Below, piece by piece: positions 28,332 through 37,400 of a stretch of DNA of 64,000 bases. Source of the stretch: Amycolatopsis rifamycinica (GTDB lineage: Bacteria > Actinomycetota > Actinomycetes > Mycobacteriales > Pseudonocardiaceae); assembly GCF_000695625.1 (NCBI RefSeq), contig NZ_JMQI01000016.1, positions 1-64,000 on the forward strand, written 5' to 3'. A program made the translations under genes and the position numbers. Under the pieces are notes generated by a model. The model was given only the letters and a program-made list of their open reading frames with translations, was not told where the DNA came from and made no database searches. Each line of letters opens with the position of its first letter. Position 1 is the stretch's first letter.

Positions 28332-28874
28332 ATGAAGAGCGAGATGGCCTGGCGCGGTGCGCGGGACCTGGGGTTGGCCGTGTGGCTGGGCGGATCGCTG
28401 ATGGGCGCGGTCGGGCTCAACGGGACCGCGGCGCACGCCGCGGATCGGGTGGCGGCGGCGCGGATCACCAGCACCGGCTGGTCCCGGTGGACACCCGTCG
28501 GAGCCGGTGCCATCGCCCTGCACCTCGTCGGCGTCGCCGGCACGCTCAAGCTCCGGCGCGGCCACACCCGGCTCCCACGGTTCGCCGGCCGCGGGCGCGT
28601 GCCGGACCCGGCGACCGCGATCAAGGCGGTGACCACCGTGGCGGCCATGGCCGCGTCCACCTACAGCTACGTCGTCGGCAAGCAGATCCAGCACGCGGCC
28701 CTCGACGGCGACGGCGTGACCACCGAGGCCGACCTGGACGCGCAACGCCACCGGCGCCTGGTGCGCGCCGAGCGCGGCCTGGGCTGGGTGCAGTGGGCCG
28801 TGCCCGCTCTCACCGCGGCCCTGATCGCCGGCTACGCCCAGTCCGAGCCGGATCGGTCCGTGCGGAGACGCTGA
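28332..28874 (+). CDS. Membrane protein of unknown function
   Basis: A 180-residue protein with about four predicted membrane segments (LGLAVWLGGSLMGAVGLNG, GAGAIALHLVGVAGTL, AVTTVAAMAASTYSYVVG and WAVPALTAALIAGYAQS). The pattern is shared by small actinomycete proteins without a named family that I can state. The ATG follows AGGGAG at 5 nt. Promoter context indicates stress control. The central polar loop is Arg-rich. Confidence 0.72.
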   Translation: MKSEMAWRGARDLGLAVWLGGSLMGAVGLNGTAAHAADRVAAARITSTGWSRWTPVGAGAIALHLVGVAGTLKLRRGHTRLPRFAGRGRVPDPATAIKAVTTVAAMAASTYSYVVGKQIQHAALDGDGVTTEADLDAQRHRRLVRAERGLGWVQWAVPALTAALIAGYAQSEPDRSVRRR

Positions 28875-28956
28875 CGCGCAGCCGTCGTGATCGCTGTGGC
28901 CGGCGTCAACTCGGCCTGCGGTATGCACCGCCTCGAGCGCGGCGTTGAACAAGGCA

Positions 28957-30048
28957 ATGGTTCCTTCACCGCAGTCCCGCACCCGGTTGTGGACTCCGAA
29001 GCACGTCGTCGTGACGCGCTCGGCGGCCGAACGCCCGCACGCCGCCGAGATCGTGGCGCGCTGCGAGGCCGCGGGCGTCGGCGATATCGACTTCCTGCGC
29101 TCCGACCGCATCACCGGCTTGCGGGGCGATGACGAGCGCGCCACCTACGCCCGGGCCAAGTCGACGCTCGCCGTGGTCGTCAGCCCGCCCTCGAAGCGGA
29201 AGCTCCAGCCGATCCCGCCCAGCGCCGACTGGCGTCTCGACCTCGCCGAAGGCTGCCCGGCGCACTGCCAGTACTGCTACCTGGCCGGCTCGCTCTCCGG
29301 TCCGCCCGTCACGCGCGTCTACGCCGACCTCGACGAGATCCTCGCCGGGATGGACGCCTACGTCGGGCGCGGCGGGGTCACCTCCGGCACGGCCGGACGC
29401 GCGCACGAGGGCACGACGTTCGAGGCGTCGTGCTACACCGACCCGCTCGGCATCGAGCACGTCACCGGCAGCCTCGCGGCCACGATCGCGCACGCGGGCA
29501 CCCACGACTTCGGCGGCCCGGTCCAGCTGCGCGCCACGACGAAGTTCGGCGGGGTCGAGCCGCTGCTCGGCCTGCCGCACAGCGGCCGGACGCGGATCCG
29601 CGTCTCGGTCAACGCCGCGGGCGTGGCCGGCCGCTTCGAGGGCGGCACCGATCCGGTGGCCGTGCGGCTGGCCGGGCTCGGCAGGCTGGCCCGCGCCGGC
29701 TATCCCGCCGGCCTGACGATCGCGCCGATCATGCCCGTGCCCGGCTGGCGGGAGGAGTACGGCGCGCTGCTCGACGCGGCGGCCGCGGAGCTCGACGGCG
29801 TGCCCGGCCTCGACCTCACCGTCGAGTGCATCACCCACCGGTTCACCCCCGGCAGCCGCGAGGTGCTGACCGGCTGGTACCCGAACACGAAGCTCGAGAT
29901 GGATCCGGAGCGGCGCTCGCGCAAGTTCGGCAAGTACGGCGCGGTCAAGTACGTCTACCGCCGTGAAGACATGGCCGAGCTGCGTACGTGGTTCGACCGT
30001 GCGCTGGCGGAACGGCTGCCCGCGGCCCGGGCGCTGTACTGGACTTGA
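28957..30048 (+). CDS. Spore photoproduct lyase-like radical SAM protein
   Basis: A 363-residue radical SAM enzyme of the spore photoproduct lyase family, with the cluster motif CPAHCQYCYL (CX3CX2C, around residues 101-108). The N-terminal region RLWTPKHVVVTRSAAERPHA and the C-terminal KFGKYGAVKYVY block are typical of this family in actinobacteria. True SPL repairs a UV photoproduct in endospore DNA; actinomycetes form no endospores, so the role is likely a related DNA or nucleic-acid repair. The start is uncertain: the ATG at 28957 has AAGG very close, and a TTG at 28945 is in frame. Confidence 0.8.
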   Translation: MVPSPQSRTRLWTPKHVVVTRSAAERPHAAEIVARCEAAGVGDIDFLRSDRITGLRGDDERATYARAKSTLAVVVSPPSKRKLQPIPPSADWRLDLAEGCPAHCQYCYLAGSLSGPPVTRVYADLDEILAGMDAYVGRGGVTSGTAGRAHEGTTFEASCYTDPLGIEHVTGSLAATIAHAGTHDFGGPVQLRATTKFGGVEPLLGLPHSGRTRIRVSVNAAGVAGRFEGGTDPVAVRLAGLGRLARAGYPAGLTIAPIMPVPGWREEYGALLDAAAAELDGVPGLDLTVECITHRFTPGSREVLTGWYPNTKLEMDPERRSRKFGKYGAVKYVYRREDMAELRTWFDRALAERLPAARALYWT

Positions 30049-30057
30049 GCCCGGGGA

Positions 30058-30282
30058 TCAGTCCAGGAGATCGATGGCTCGCAGCACGAAGAACACGGCC
30101 ACGCCGAGCACGATGATCCCGATGATGACGAGCGCGAGAACCGGCCCCTTCTTCGACGGCATCGGCTGCGGGTGGGACAGGCCGGAGGTCTGCCCGGCGT
30201 CGGGCGGGGTGTCGCCCGGGGTGACCGAGCCGCCGCGCTCCAGGCCCGGCACCTCGTCGGGTTCCGGTCCGGGCGCGGTCAT
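30058..30282 (-). CDS. Small membrane protein, DUF6480-like
   Basis: A 74-residue protein with a Pro/Gly-rich N-terminus (PDEVPGLERGGSVTPGDTPP) and one C-terminal membrane helix (GPVLALVIIGIIVLGVAVFFV). This layout matches the DUF6480 family of actinobacteria from memory. The ATG overlaps the stop of the SDR gene by 4 bp. Function unknown. Confidence 0.75.
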   Translation of the reverse strand: MTAPGPEPDEVPGLERGGSVTPGDTPPDAGQTSGLSHPQPMPSKKGPVLALVIIGIIVLGVAVFFVLRAIDLLD

Positions 30283-31241
30283 GAGTGCACCACCGGGGTG
30301 TCGGACGGCATGGTCGTCTCCTGTTCGGGGGCCGGGGCCGGCCAGCGGCCGTGGACGCGTTCCCCGGCGGGCGCCGGGTGGTGCACGGTTCCGGCCGTGG
30401 GCCCCACCCGTTCGCGGGTGAGCACGGCCAGCCGCAGCAGGGGCCCGACCAGCCGGTCATACAGCCGGGGCAGCAGCCGGAAGCCGCTGATGATGAGGGG
30501 GTTGCCCGGCCCGATCGGCACCGACACGTGCCGGCGGGGCCGATCAGCCAGCCGGGTGATCGCGGTGGCCACCCGTTCGGGGGACAGGACCGGCCACGGG
30601 GGCCGGGCGGCGTGACCGGTGTAGTTGGCCGCCCGGTAGTAGATGGGGGTGTTGATGCTGCCGGGGCTGACGATGCAGACCGACACCCCGGGCTCGTCGC
30701 GCGTTTCCTGCTGCAGGGTGCGCAGCACCGCACGCTGGCCCCATTTCGACACCGCGTAGGCGCCCATCTGCGGAACAGTGATCGAACCCAGCAGCGAGTT
30801 GACGCCGATGAAGGTGCCCGCGCGCTGGCTGCGCAGGACCGGGAGCACCGCGCGGGCGAGGTGGACGGTGCCGTGGACGGCCGTGTCGACGACGGTGGTG
30901 AACACCTCGGCCGGCATCGCCTCCACGCTGCCGTACCCCATCACCGCCGCGGTGTGCACGACGACGTCGATCCGCCCGTGCCGCTCCAGGGTCCGGGCGA
31001 CGAGCCGGGCGGCGGCCGCGGGGTCGGTGAGGTCCTCGGCGATCGTGTCCACCGCGCCGGCTCCGGCACGCCGGCAGGCCGCTTCCGCGGCGTCGAGCGC
31101 TTCGGCGCTGCGGGAGACGAGGACGAGGTTGTCGGCCCGGCCCGCGAACGCGACCGCGGCGGCCAAGCCGATCCCGCTGGTGGCGCCGACGACGAGCACG
31201 ACCCGGCCGGTGGTCCTCGGCGGTTTCAGGCGGCTGTGCAT
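30279..31241 (-). CDS. Short-chain dehydrogenase/reductase
   Basis: A 320-residue classical SDR. The NAD(P)-binding motif is GATSGIGLA (residues 19-27) and the active site YAVSK (near 161-165), with the Ser in VNSLLGS. The C-terminal 70 residues exceed a standard SDR and are Pro-rich, ending PEQETTMPSDTPVVHS. The first basic residue after the second strand (SRSAEAL) suggests NADP use. Its stop overlaps the DUF6480-like start, so both are one transcript. Substrate unknown. Confidence 0.88.
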   Translation of the reverse strand: MHSRLKPPRTTGRVVLVVGATSGIGLAAAVAFAGRADNLVLVSRSAEALDAAEAACRRAGAGAVDTIAEDLTDPAAAARLVARTLERHGRIDVVVHTAAVMGYGSVEAMPAEVFTTVVDTAVHGTVHLARAVLPVLRSQRAGTFIGVNSLLGSITVPQMGAYAVSKWGQRAVLRTLQQETRDEPGVSVCIVSPGSINTPIYYRAANYTGHAARPPWPVLSPERVATAITRLADRPRRHVSVPIGPGNPLIISGFRLLPRLYDRLVGPLLRLAVLTRERVGPTAGTVHHPAPAGERVHGRWPAPAPEQETTMPSDTPVVHS

Positions 31242-31274
31242 GACGCTCCGGGGGAGTGGGGGCGAGACACGACG

Positions 31275-31634
31275 TCAGGGGAGAAGGGCGGAGGCGGCAC
31301 AGAGCGCGGCCCAGGCGGCGGCGAACACCGCGACCTTCTTCCGGGCCGAGCGCTCGGGCAGGCCGGTGCCGAAGACCAGCGCGTCCGCGGCGTCGGAGGC
31401 CACCCGGGCGGCGAGGGCCGTCTGCAGGGGCCGGCCGGGCGGGGCGAACACCATGGCGAGGCCGATGGCGGCGTCGCGGGCACCGATCCCGCCGATCAGC
31501 GTCCGCACCTCCTTGGCGACCTCACCGCCCGGGGACACCAGGCCGCACGGTTTCGCCAGCACCTTCGGCGCGGCGATGATGGTCGCGCTGTAGGCGGCGG
31601 TCGCCGCTCCGAGTACGCGGGTCAACGCGGGCAT
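31275..31634 (-). CDS. Small membrane protein (DUF4267-like)
   Basis: A 119-residue Ala-rich protein with three or four helices (LGAATAAYSATIIAAPKVLA, GARDAAIGLAMVF, VAVFAAAWAALCAASALLP). The sequence resembles small actinomycete membrane proteins of the DUF4267 kind, but I am not sure of the family. The ATG at 31634 lies 8 nt after GAAGGA; another ATG three codons earlier overlaps that site. It stands 33 bp upstream of the SDR gene and probably leads that operon. Confidence 0.65.
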   Translation of the reverse strand: MPALTRVLGAATAAYSATIIAAPKVLAKPCGLVSPGGEVAKEVRTLIGGIGARDAAIGLAMVFAPPGRPLQTALAARVASDAADALVFGTGLPERSARKKVAVFAAAWAALCAASALLP

Positions 31635-31749
31635 CGGGCACATCCTTCGCGTCGGGCTTGGACACTGGCTGGTGACTACCCGCCCGAAACGATGACAAAC
31701 CGATGCAGGCGTTCGCGGCGCCCTCGCGCGGCTGGGGGGTCGCCGGGCG

Positions 31750-32106
31750 TTAGAGTTGCTCGTCCCGCAGGAAAGCCTCGATCAGTTTCTGATCACGGGC
31801 ACTGCGGGCGCCGGTGATTTCCAGCGACCGGCCGTCCTTGCGGATGATCAAGGAGCGGTCTTTCGCCCGGCCGACCCAATCGCGCAGGGTACGGCCGAGG
31901 ATGATCAGCACGGGGGAGGAGCTGAGGGTGACGACGAGGGACAACGTCGCGGCGTCGACCCCTTTCGCGCCTTCGGGCGGCGTCCGGCCGGGGCCGAATT
32001 CGACCGAATCCACGTCGAGCCCGAGCAGTTCCTCGCGCAGTTGCCGGAGCTGCTCGTCGGCGAGCGCGGGATCGTCCTCGACGACTGTCACCGAAATGTC
32101 CGTCAC
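31750..32106 (-). CDS. Effector-associated constant component 1 (EACC1)
   Basis: A 118-residue protein of the EACC1 type. The N-terminal strand VTDISVTVVEDDPALADEQL is followed by helix QLRELLGLDV-like, the motif FGPGRTPPEGAKGVDAATL, a membrane-like segment SLVVTLSSSPVLIILGRTLRD, and the C-terminal strand pair SLIIRKDGRSLEITGARS. EACC1 proteins are known from comparative genomics of actinobacterial NTP-dependent and protease-based biological-conflict systems, where they are paired with variable effectors. Here it is divergent from a caspase-like gene, with 45 bp between the two GTG starts, consistent with that pairing. Confidence 0.85.
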   Translation of the reverse strand: MTDISVTVVEDDPALADEQLRQLREELLGLDVDSVEFGPGRTPPEGAKGVDAATLSLVVTLSSSPVLIILGRTLRDWVGRAKDRSLIIRKDGRSLEITGARSARDQKLIEAFLRDEQL

Positions 32107-32151
32107 GCCCCGCACGATATCCCATGCGCGCGGGGCGGGGCGGGTGTTCCG

Positions 32152-34230
32152 GTGACCCCTGGCGGCCGGCGGCTGGCCCTGCTCGTCGCGACGGGCGAGT
32201 ACGCGGACCACGGGCTGAAGCCGTTGCGGGGTCCGGTGCCGGAAGCCGGCGAACTGGCCCGGTTGCTGGCGGATCCGGACATCGGCGGCTTCGAGGTGCA
32301 GGTCGTCGCCGACGGGTCCATCCAGGAGGTCCGGGTGGCCATCGGCCGGTTCTTCACCGAGGCCGCCCGGCACGACCTGCTGGTGCTGCACATTTTGGGG
32401 CACGGCGTGAAGGACACCCGCGGCCGCCTCCACTTCGCGACGACCGACACCCGGCTCGGCCTGCTGAACGCCACCAGCCTGCCGGCGGAATTCGTCCGCG
32501 ACGAAGTGGACCGCAGCCCCGCGCGGCAGGTGGTGTTGTGGCTCGACTGCTGTTTCAGCGGCGCTTTCCCCGCCGGGCACGTGCCCAAATCGGAAACCCG
32601 GGTCGACGTGGTGGACCAGCTGTCGGCGAAATCGGGCCGCGGTTGCCTGGTGATGACAGCCTCGACCCACCTCGAGCACGCGTTCGAGACGGGAACCGGC
32701 CATTCCCCGATCGGCCCGGAAATCCCGTCGATCTTCACCGAGGCGATCATTTCGGGATTGCGCACCGGCGACGCGGACCTGGACGCGGACGGCCGGATCG
32801 AGGCGGTGGAGCTGTACAACTACGTCTACGAGCGCGTCCGCTCCCGGACACCCCACCAGACGCCGACCCGCAACGACCGGAGCAGCGGGCCGCTGTACCT
32901 GGCGCACAGCCGGAAGGGGCTGTCGTTGCCCCACGAGCTGGACCCGGACCTGCGCGCGGCGCTGCTCAGCAAGCGCGCCGGCCTCCGCGCCGAGGCGTGG
33001 AAGATCTTGCGCAACTCAGCGGCGGCCGGCGACCACACGGCCATCGAGACGGTGCGGAGGCTGGAGAACGACGAGCGCACCCGGACGCTCCCGCCGGCGG
33101 CACCGGAGCCGCCCGCGCCGGAGCCGGCCGGGTCGGCGGTGGCCGTGCTTGAGCCGACCGGGTCGGCGGTGGCCGCGCCGGAGTCGGCCGCGCCTGAGCT
33201 GGCCGCATCCCGGTCGCCCTCGCTGGAGCTGACCGCGCCGGAGCCGGAGCCGGCCGGAGCGGGGCCTGGCCCGGCCTCGGAGCCGCCCGCGCCGGAGCCG
33301 ACCGGGTCGGGGGTGGCCGCGCCGGAGCCGACCGGGTCGGGGGTGGCCGCGCCTAAGCCGACCGGGTCGGCCATGGCCGCGCCTAAGCCGACCGGGTCGG
33401 CCATGGCCGCGCCTGAGCCGACCGGGTCGGCCGTGGCCGCGCCTGAGCCGGCCGGGTCGGCGGTGGCCGCGCTGAAGCTGGCCGCGCCGGAGCCGGACGG
33501 TGGTGCCCACCAGGCTGTCTCCCTCGCCGACGTCAACCGCCCGGCGACCCCATCGCCCCTTCCGCCTTCCCCGGCTCCGAACCGCGCTCGATGGCTGCCC
33601 AGCCGGCGCCGGCCCGATCCCGCCCGTGACCTTCGGCGAGAGCTCGACCAGCTCCGGAAAGCGACCAAGCCGCGGCTCTTCCGCACATCCCGCAAAGCCC
33701 GCCTGATCGCGAGGCGTGCCTTGCTGATCGCGGCCGTCCTGGTCGCCGCCGCCACGATCGGGCTCAGCCTGTACCTGTCCGCCGACTCCGCCGACGACCG
33801 CCCGGTCGTCCCCGAGAACGGTTACGAGCTGACCTGGGCGGCCGAGGGCACCCCGGACGGGCAGACCGCCGACGCGACCGTCGGCCGGCACGTGCCCGTC
33901 ACGCTCGGCTCACCGGCCGGCCGCCGGGAACTGGTCATGACCCTCCGCCCCCACGGGACCCCGCCGTCCCGCCCGTACCTCCGGGGCACGGTGAGCGTCG
34001 ACGAAAAAGCCAAACTGTGCGGCCCGGTGACCGTCGTCCTCGGAGCCGGCAAGGTCATGGCCACGCTGCACGTCGGACTGGGCGCCGGGCCCAGCGTCGC
34101 CGTGCCGTCGTCGTTCGGTCCTCTCGCGGGCATCGACCGGATCTCCATCACGATCGACCCTTCGGCCGCGACAACCCCGCCGTGCGGCACCGTGACCCTG
34201 AACTTCGACAACTTCGTCGTGACCGGCTGA
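32152..34230 (+). CDS. Membrane-anchored caspase-like protease
   Basis: A 692-residue protein. Residues 1-255 are a caspase/metacaspase (C14) domain, starting RRLALLVATGEYADHGLKPL, with catalytic His84 in LHILGHGVKD and Cys134 in LWLDCCFSGAF. Residues 265-320 are helical and charged. Residues 321-446 form a low-complexity linker of Pro-Glu-Pro-Thr-Gly-Ser repeats, partly a perfect 30-bp tandem array. A basic stretch precedes one membrane helix (LLIAAVLVAAATIGLSLYL, about 525-543), and the last 145 residues should lie outside the cell as a beta-rich domain with two Cys. The GTG at 32152 is chosen from domain start. No other caspase substrate or ATPase partner is adjacent. Confidence 0.88.
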   Translation: MTPGGRRLALLVATGEYADHGLKPLRGPVPEAGELARLLADPDIGGFEVQVVADGSIQEVRVAIGRFFTEAARHDLLVLHILGHGVKDTRGRLHFATTDTRLGLLNATSLPAEFVRDEVDRSPARQVVLWLDCCFSGAFPAGHVPKSETRVDVVDQLSAKSGRGCLVMTASTHLEHAFETGTGHSPIGPEIPSIFTEAIISGLRTGDADLDADGRIEAVELYNYVYERVRSRTPHQTPTRNDRSSGPLYLAHSRKGLSLPHELDPDLRAALLSKRAGLRAEAWKILRNSAAAGDHTAIETVRRLENDERTRTLPPAAPEPPAPEPAGSAVAVLEPTGSAVAAPESAAPELAASRSPSLELTAPEPEPAGAGPGPASEPPAPEPTGSGVAAPEPTGSGVAAPKPTGSAMAAPKPTGSAMAAPEPTGSAVAAPEPAGSAVAALKLAAPEPDGGAHQAVSLADVNRPATPSPLPPSPAPNRARWLPSRRRPDPARDLRRELDQLRKATKPRLFRTSRKARLIARRALLIAAVLVAAATIGLSLYLSADSADDRPVVPENGYELTWAAEGTPDGQTADATVGRHVPVTLGSPAGRRELVMTLRPHGTPPSRPYLRGTVSVDEKAKLCGPVTVVLGAGKVMATLHVGLGAGPSVAVPSSFGPLAGIDRISITIDPSAATTPPCGTVTLNFDNFVVTG
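33292..33471 (+). repeat. 30-bp tandem repeat, six units, inside the caspase-like gene
   Basis: Six consecutive 30-bp units (consensus CCGGAGCCGACCGGGTCGGC, then GGTGGCCGCG) encode PEPTGSxVAA decapeptides. Degenerate units also occur at about 33112-33180. The array is in frame and extends the linker between protease domain and membrane helix; copy number probably varies between strains. Confidence 0.85.
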
Positions 34231-34396
34231 CGACAGGGCCACCACGGGCCGGCCGGTCAGGGGTCGATCACCAGCCCGGCAATGCGATCACCGTCGACCT
34301 GCCGTCCGCCGGCGGCCGGCTCGGCGCTTGGGTGGTCGGCCACGCCCTCGCCCCAGGACCGCGACGCGAAGGGGTAACCACGCCGAACGCGCCCGC

Positions 34397-34434
34397 GACG
34401 CGGGTGCCGCGCTTCGCAGCGCAGCACCCGCGTC
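34397..34434. terminator. Bidirectional hairpin terminator between caspase-like and GH2 genes
   Basis: GACGCGGGTGC and GCACCCGCGTC form a perfect 11-bp stem with a 16-nt loop that can itself pair. It lies between convergent genes, 12 bp beyond the GH2 stop. The remaining bases from 34231 hold nothing else I can see. Confidence 0.6.
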
Positions 34435-34445
34435 ACGGGAGGGCA

Positions 34446-37400
34446 TCAGGAGAGCTGGGCGACCTCCGTATCCGTCAGCGCCTTGCCGGCCACGCCGACC
34501 TCGTCGACCGCGCCGGGCCAGAAGTCGACGTTGCGGCCGTCGTACTTGGCTCGCCCGACCGTGAACGCGCCGGTGCCGACCAGCGCCGGCCCGGCCGGGG
34601 CCGTCGCGACCCGTACGCCGTCCACGTAGAGCCGGATCTCGTTGCCGGCCCGCACACCCGTGAGCTCGTACCAGCGGCCGATCTCCGGCACGACCTCGTA
34701 CCGGGCCCGGTTGCCGCCGGGCGTGCTGAACGCGAACGCGCCCTGCCCGTACTGCAGGTAGAACGGGCTTTCCCGCTCCCTGCCGTCCTGGCTCACCGCG
34801 GTCGCGTAGTTGCCGGGCAGCGCGTCGAGCCGCACCTTCGCGGACACGGTGTAGTCACCGGTCGTGTCGACGACCGGTCCGTAGGTGTCGGCGGAGCCGC
34901 CGGTGAACTGCAGCGCGCCGTCCTTGAAGGCCGCGCCGGTGGGGGTGAGCGTCAGGGGGTTGTGGCCGCCGCTGGTGTCCTTCGCGGTGGTTCCCCCGCG
35001 TTCGTCCAGTTTCCACTCACCCTTGCCCGCGTACGGGTAGGGCTTGCCCGCGTCGGCGCCGGCCTCGATCACCCGCCGGTTGATCTCGCGGACCGGACCG
35101 GGGTCGACCTTGATGCGCTTGCGGTCGTAGGTCCAAAGCCCGTTGAGCTCCCCTTCCAGGTCGGTGACCTGCGTGTAGACCGACGCCGACAGCTCGGCCC
35201 GCGCCTGCCCGAGGTAGAACGTGCGGGTGTTGTCGACGTACTTCGCCGTCAGCGCCGCCTTGTCCGCCACACCGCTGTAGATCGCGATCGGCGCACCCGG
35301 CCACTGGTGACCCGGCGTGCGCAGCGTGAAGCCGCCGTGCTCGCCGTCCATCGCGACGCGCCTGCCGTCCGAACGCGCCGGATCGGTGTTGTTGTAGTCG
35401 TGGTGGTCGATGACGTCACCCGCGCCCGAGTCACCCTTGGAGGCGCAGCAGTTCACCCCGCTGTGGGCGTTGACGATCCGGCTCGGGTCGGCCGCCTTGA
35501 CCTGGTCGGTGATCCGGCCGGTCGCGGTCTTGTCCCACTCGCCCCAGCCCTCGTTGAACACGATCCAGGCGTAGACGGAGGGGGAGTTCTGCAGCTGGTG
35601 CATCTCCTCCAGGCCTTGGCTGAGCCACGCCTGCTGCGCCGCGGGGTTGTTGCCGTCCTCGACGGACACGAAGTCCTGCCACACCAGCAGCCCCAGCCGG
35701 TCCGCGTGGTAGTACCAGCGGGCGGGCTCGACCTTGATGTGCTTGCGGACGGAGTTGAAGCCGAGGTCCTTCTGCGCCTTGAGGTCGAACACGAGGGCCT
35801 CGTCGCTCGGCGCGGTGTTCAGGCCGTCGGGGTAGAAGCCCTGGTCCAGCTGCATCAGGTGGAAGATCGGCTTGCCGTTGAGCGTCAGCTTCGGCGTGCC
35901 ACCGATGTTCGTGATGCCGGTGGACCGCATGCCGAAGTAGCTCTTCACCTTGTCGGCGCCCAGCTTGATCTCCAGCTGGTACAGGTACGGATCGTCCGGC
36001 GTCCACAGGTGCGGGTTCGGCACCGGCAGCTTCAGGTTCGCGTTGGCCGGTCCGGTGACCGCGCCGACCTGCCGGCCGCGCGCGTCCTTGGCGACCGCCG
36101 TGACGGTGGCGTTGCCCGCGGACTTGACGTTGAGCGCCAGCGAGCTGGTCGTCAGGTCGGGAGTCGTCTTGATCTCGTCGATGCCCTTGTCCGCCACGGG
36201 TTCCAGCCACACCGTCTGCCAGATGCCCGACGACGGGGTGTAGAAGATGCCGCCGGGGTTGGCGGACTGCTTGCCCTTGGGCTGGTACGGGCCGGTCGTG
36301 TCGGTGACGGCGACGACGATCTCCTGCTCGTCGCCGCGCTTGAGCGCGTCGGTGATGTCGGCGCCGAACGCCGTGTAGCCGCCGGTGTGCTCGGCGACGA
36401 GCTTGCCGTTCACCCACACCTTGGCCTGGTAGTCGACCGCACCGAAGTTGAGCTTGAGGCGCTGCCCGCCGCCGATCTTCCAGTCGCGCGGGACGGTGAC
36501 CGTGCGGCGGTAGAACATGTGGTCCTCGTGCCGTTCGACCCCGGACAGCTGCGACTCGATCGGGTAGGGCACGACCACCTTTTCGGGCAGCCGCTTGCCG
36601 AACGCCGGCTGCTGGCCTTCCGTGGCGGCGGAGAACTCCCACGGGCCGTTGAGGTTGACCCACTTGTCGCGCTCGAGTTGCGGCCGCGGGTACTCCGGCA
36701 ACGGGTGACGCGTGTCGACGTTCTCGCCCCACGGCGTCCGGAGCCGTTCCGTGGACGCGTTCGCGACGGTGCGTCCGGTCTTGCCGACCTTCGTGCCGTT
36801 CACCGCGAGACCGCCGGCGCCGTCGTAGTAGATCGTGACCCGCTGGCCCTTCAGGACTCGTTCGGCCAGCCGGATCGTGGCCACGGTGCGGGTCGTCGTG
36901 ATCGACGAGATCGGCATCGGCGTCGCGTCGACCTCGATGCGCAGGTGGTCCGCCAGGTCGCTCGTCCCCGAGATCCGGCCGTCGAAGCCGGTCGTGAGCG
37001 TGCGACCGTCCGGGGACACTTCCGCCGTGCGCGGCACGATCGCGTAGTCGGCCGGCGGCGTGAACGCCGACAGCGGCACGATCTGCTTCGCGATGGCGGC
37101 GCTCGACCAGCGCAGGAACATGTTGGCGCCGCCGGTGTCCTGGAACATCTCCAGCTTGAAGGCGTACTGCCGGCCGGCGGTCAGGGTGATCGGCGCGCTG
37201 GTCTGTTCGGTGTCCCAGTCCCCGACCCAGTGGTCGATCACCGGCGCGCCGTCGACGAACAGCCGGAACCCGTTGTCCCCGATGGCGGAGAACGTGTAGT
37301 CGCCGGTCCGCGGCACGGCGAGCTGCCCGGTCCACCGGGCGGTCGTGTGCTCCGTGCGCCCCGCGACCAGTCCGAAGACCGAGGTCAGGTCCGGGTGGTC

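Noticed and set aside
33292-33471. CRISPR array
   Set aside because: The 30-bp units are directly adjacent without spacers and encode an in-frame decapeptide repeat in the caspase-like gene.
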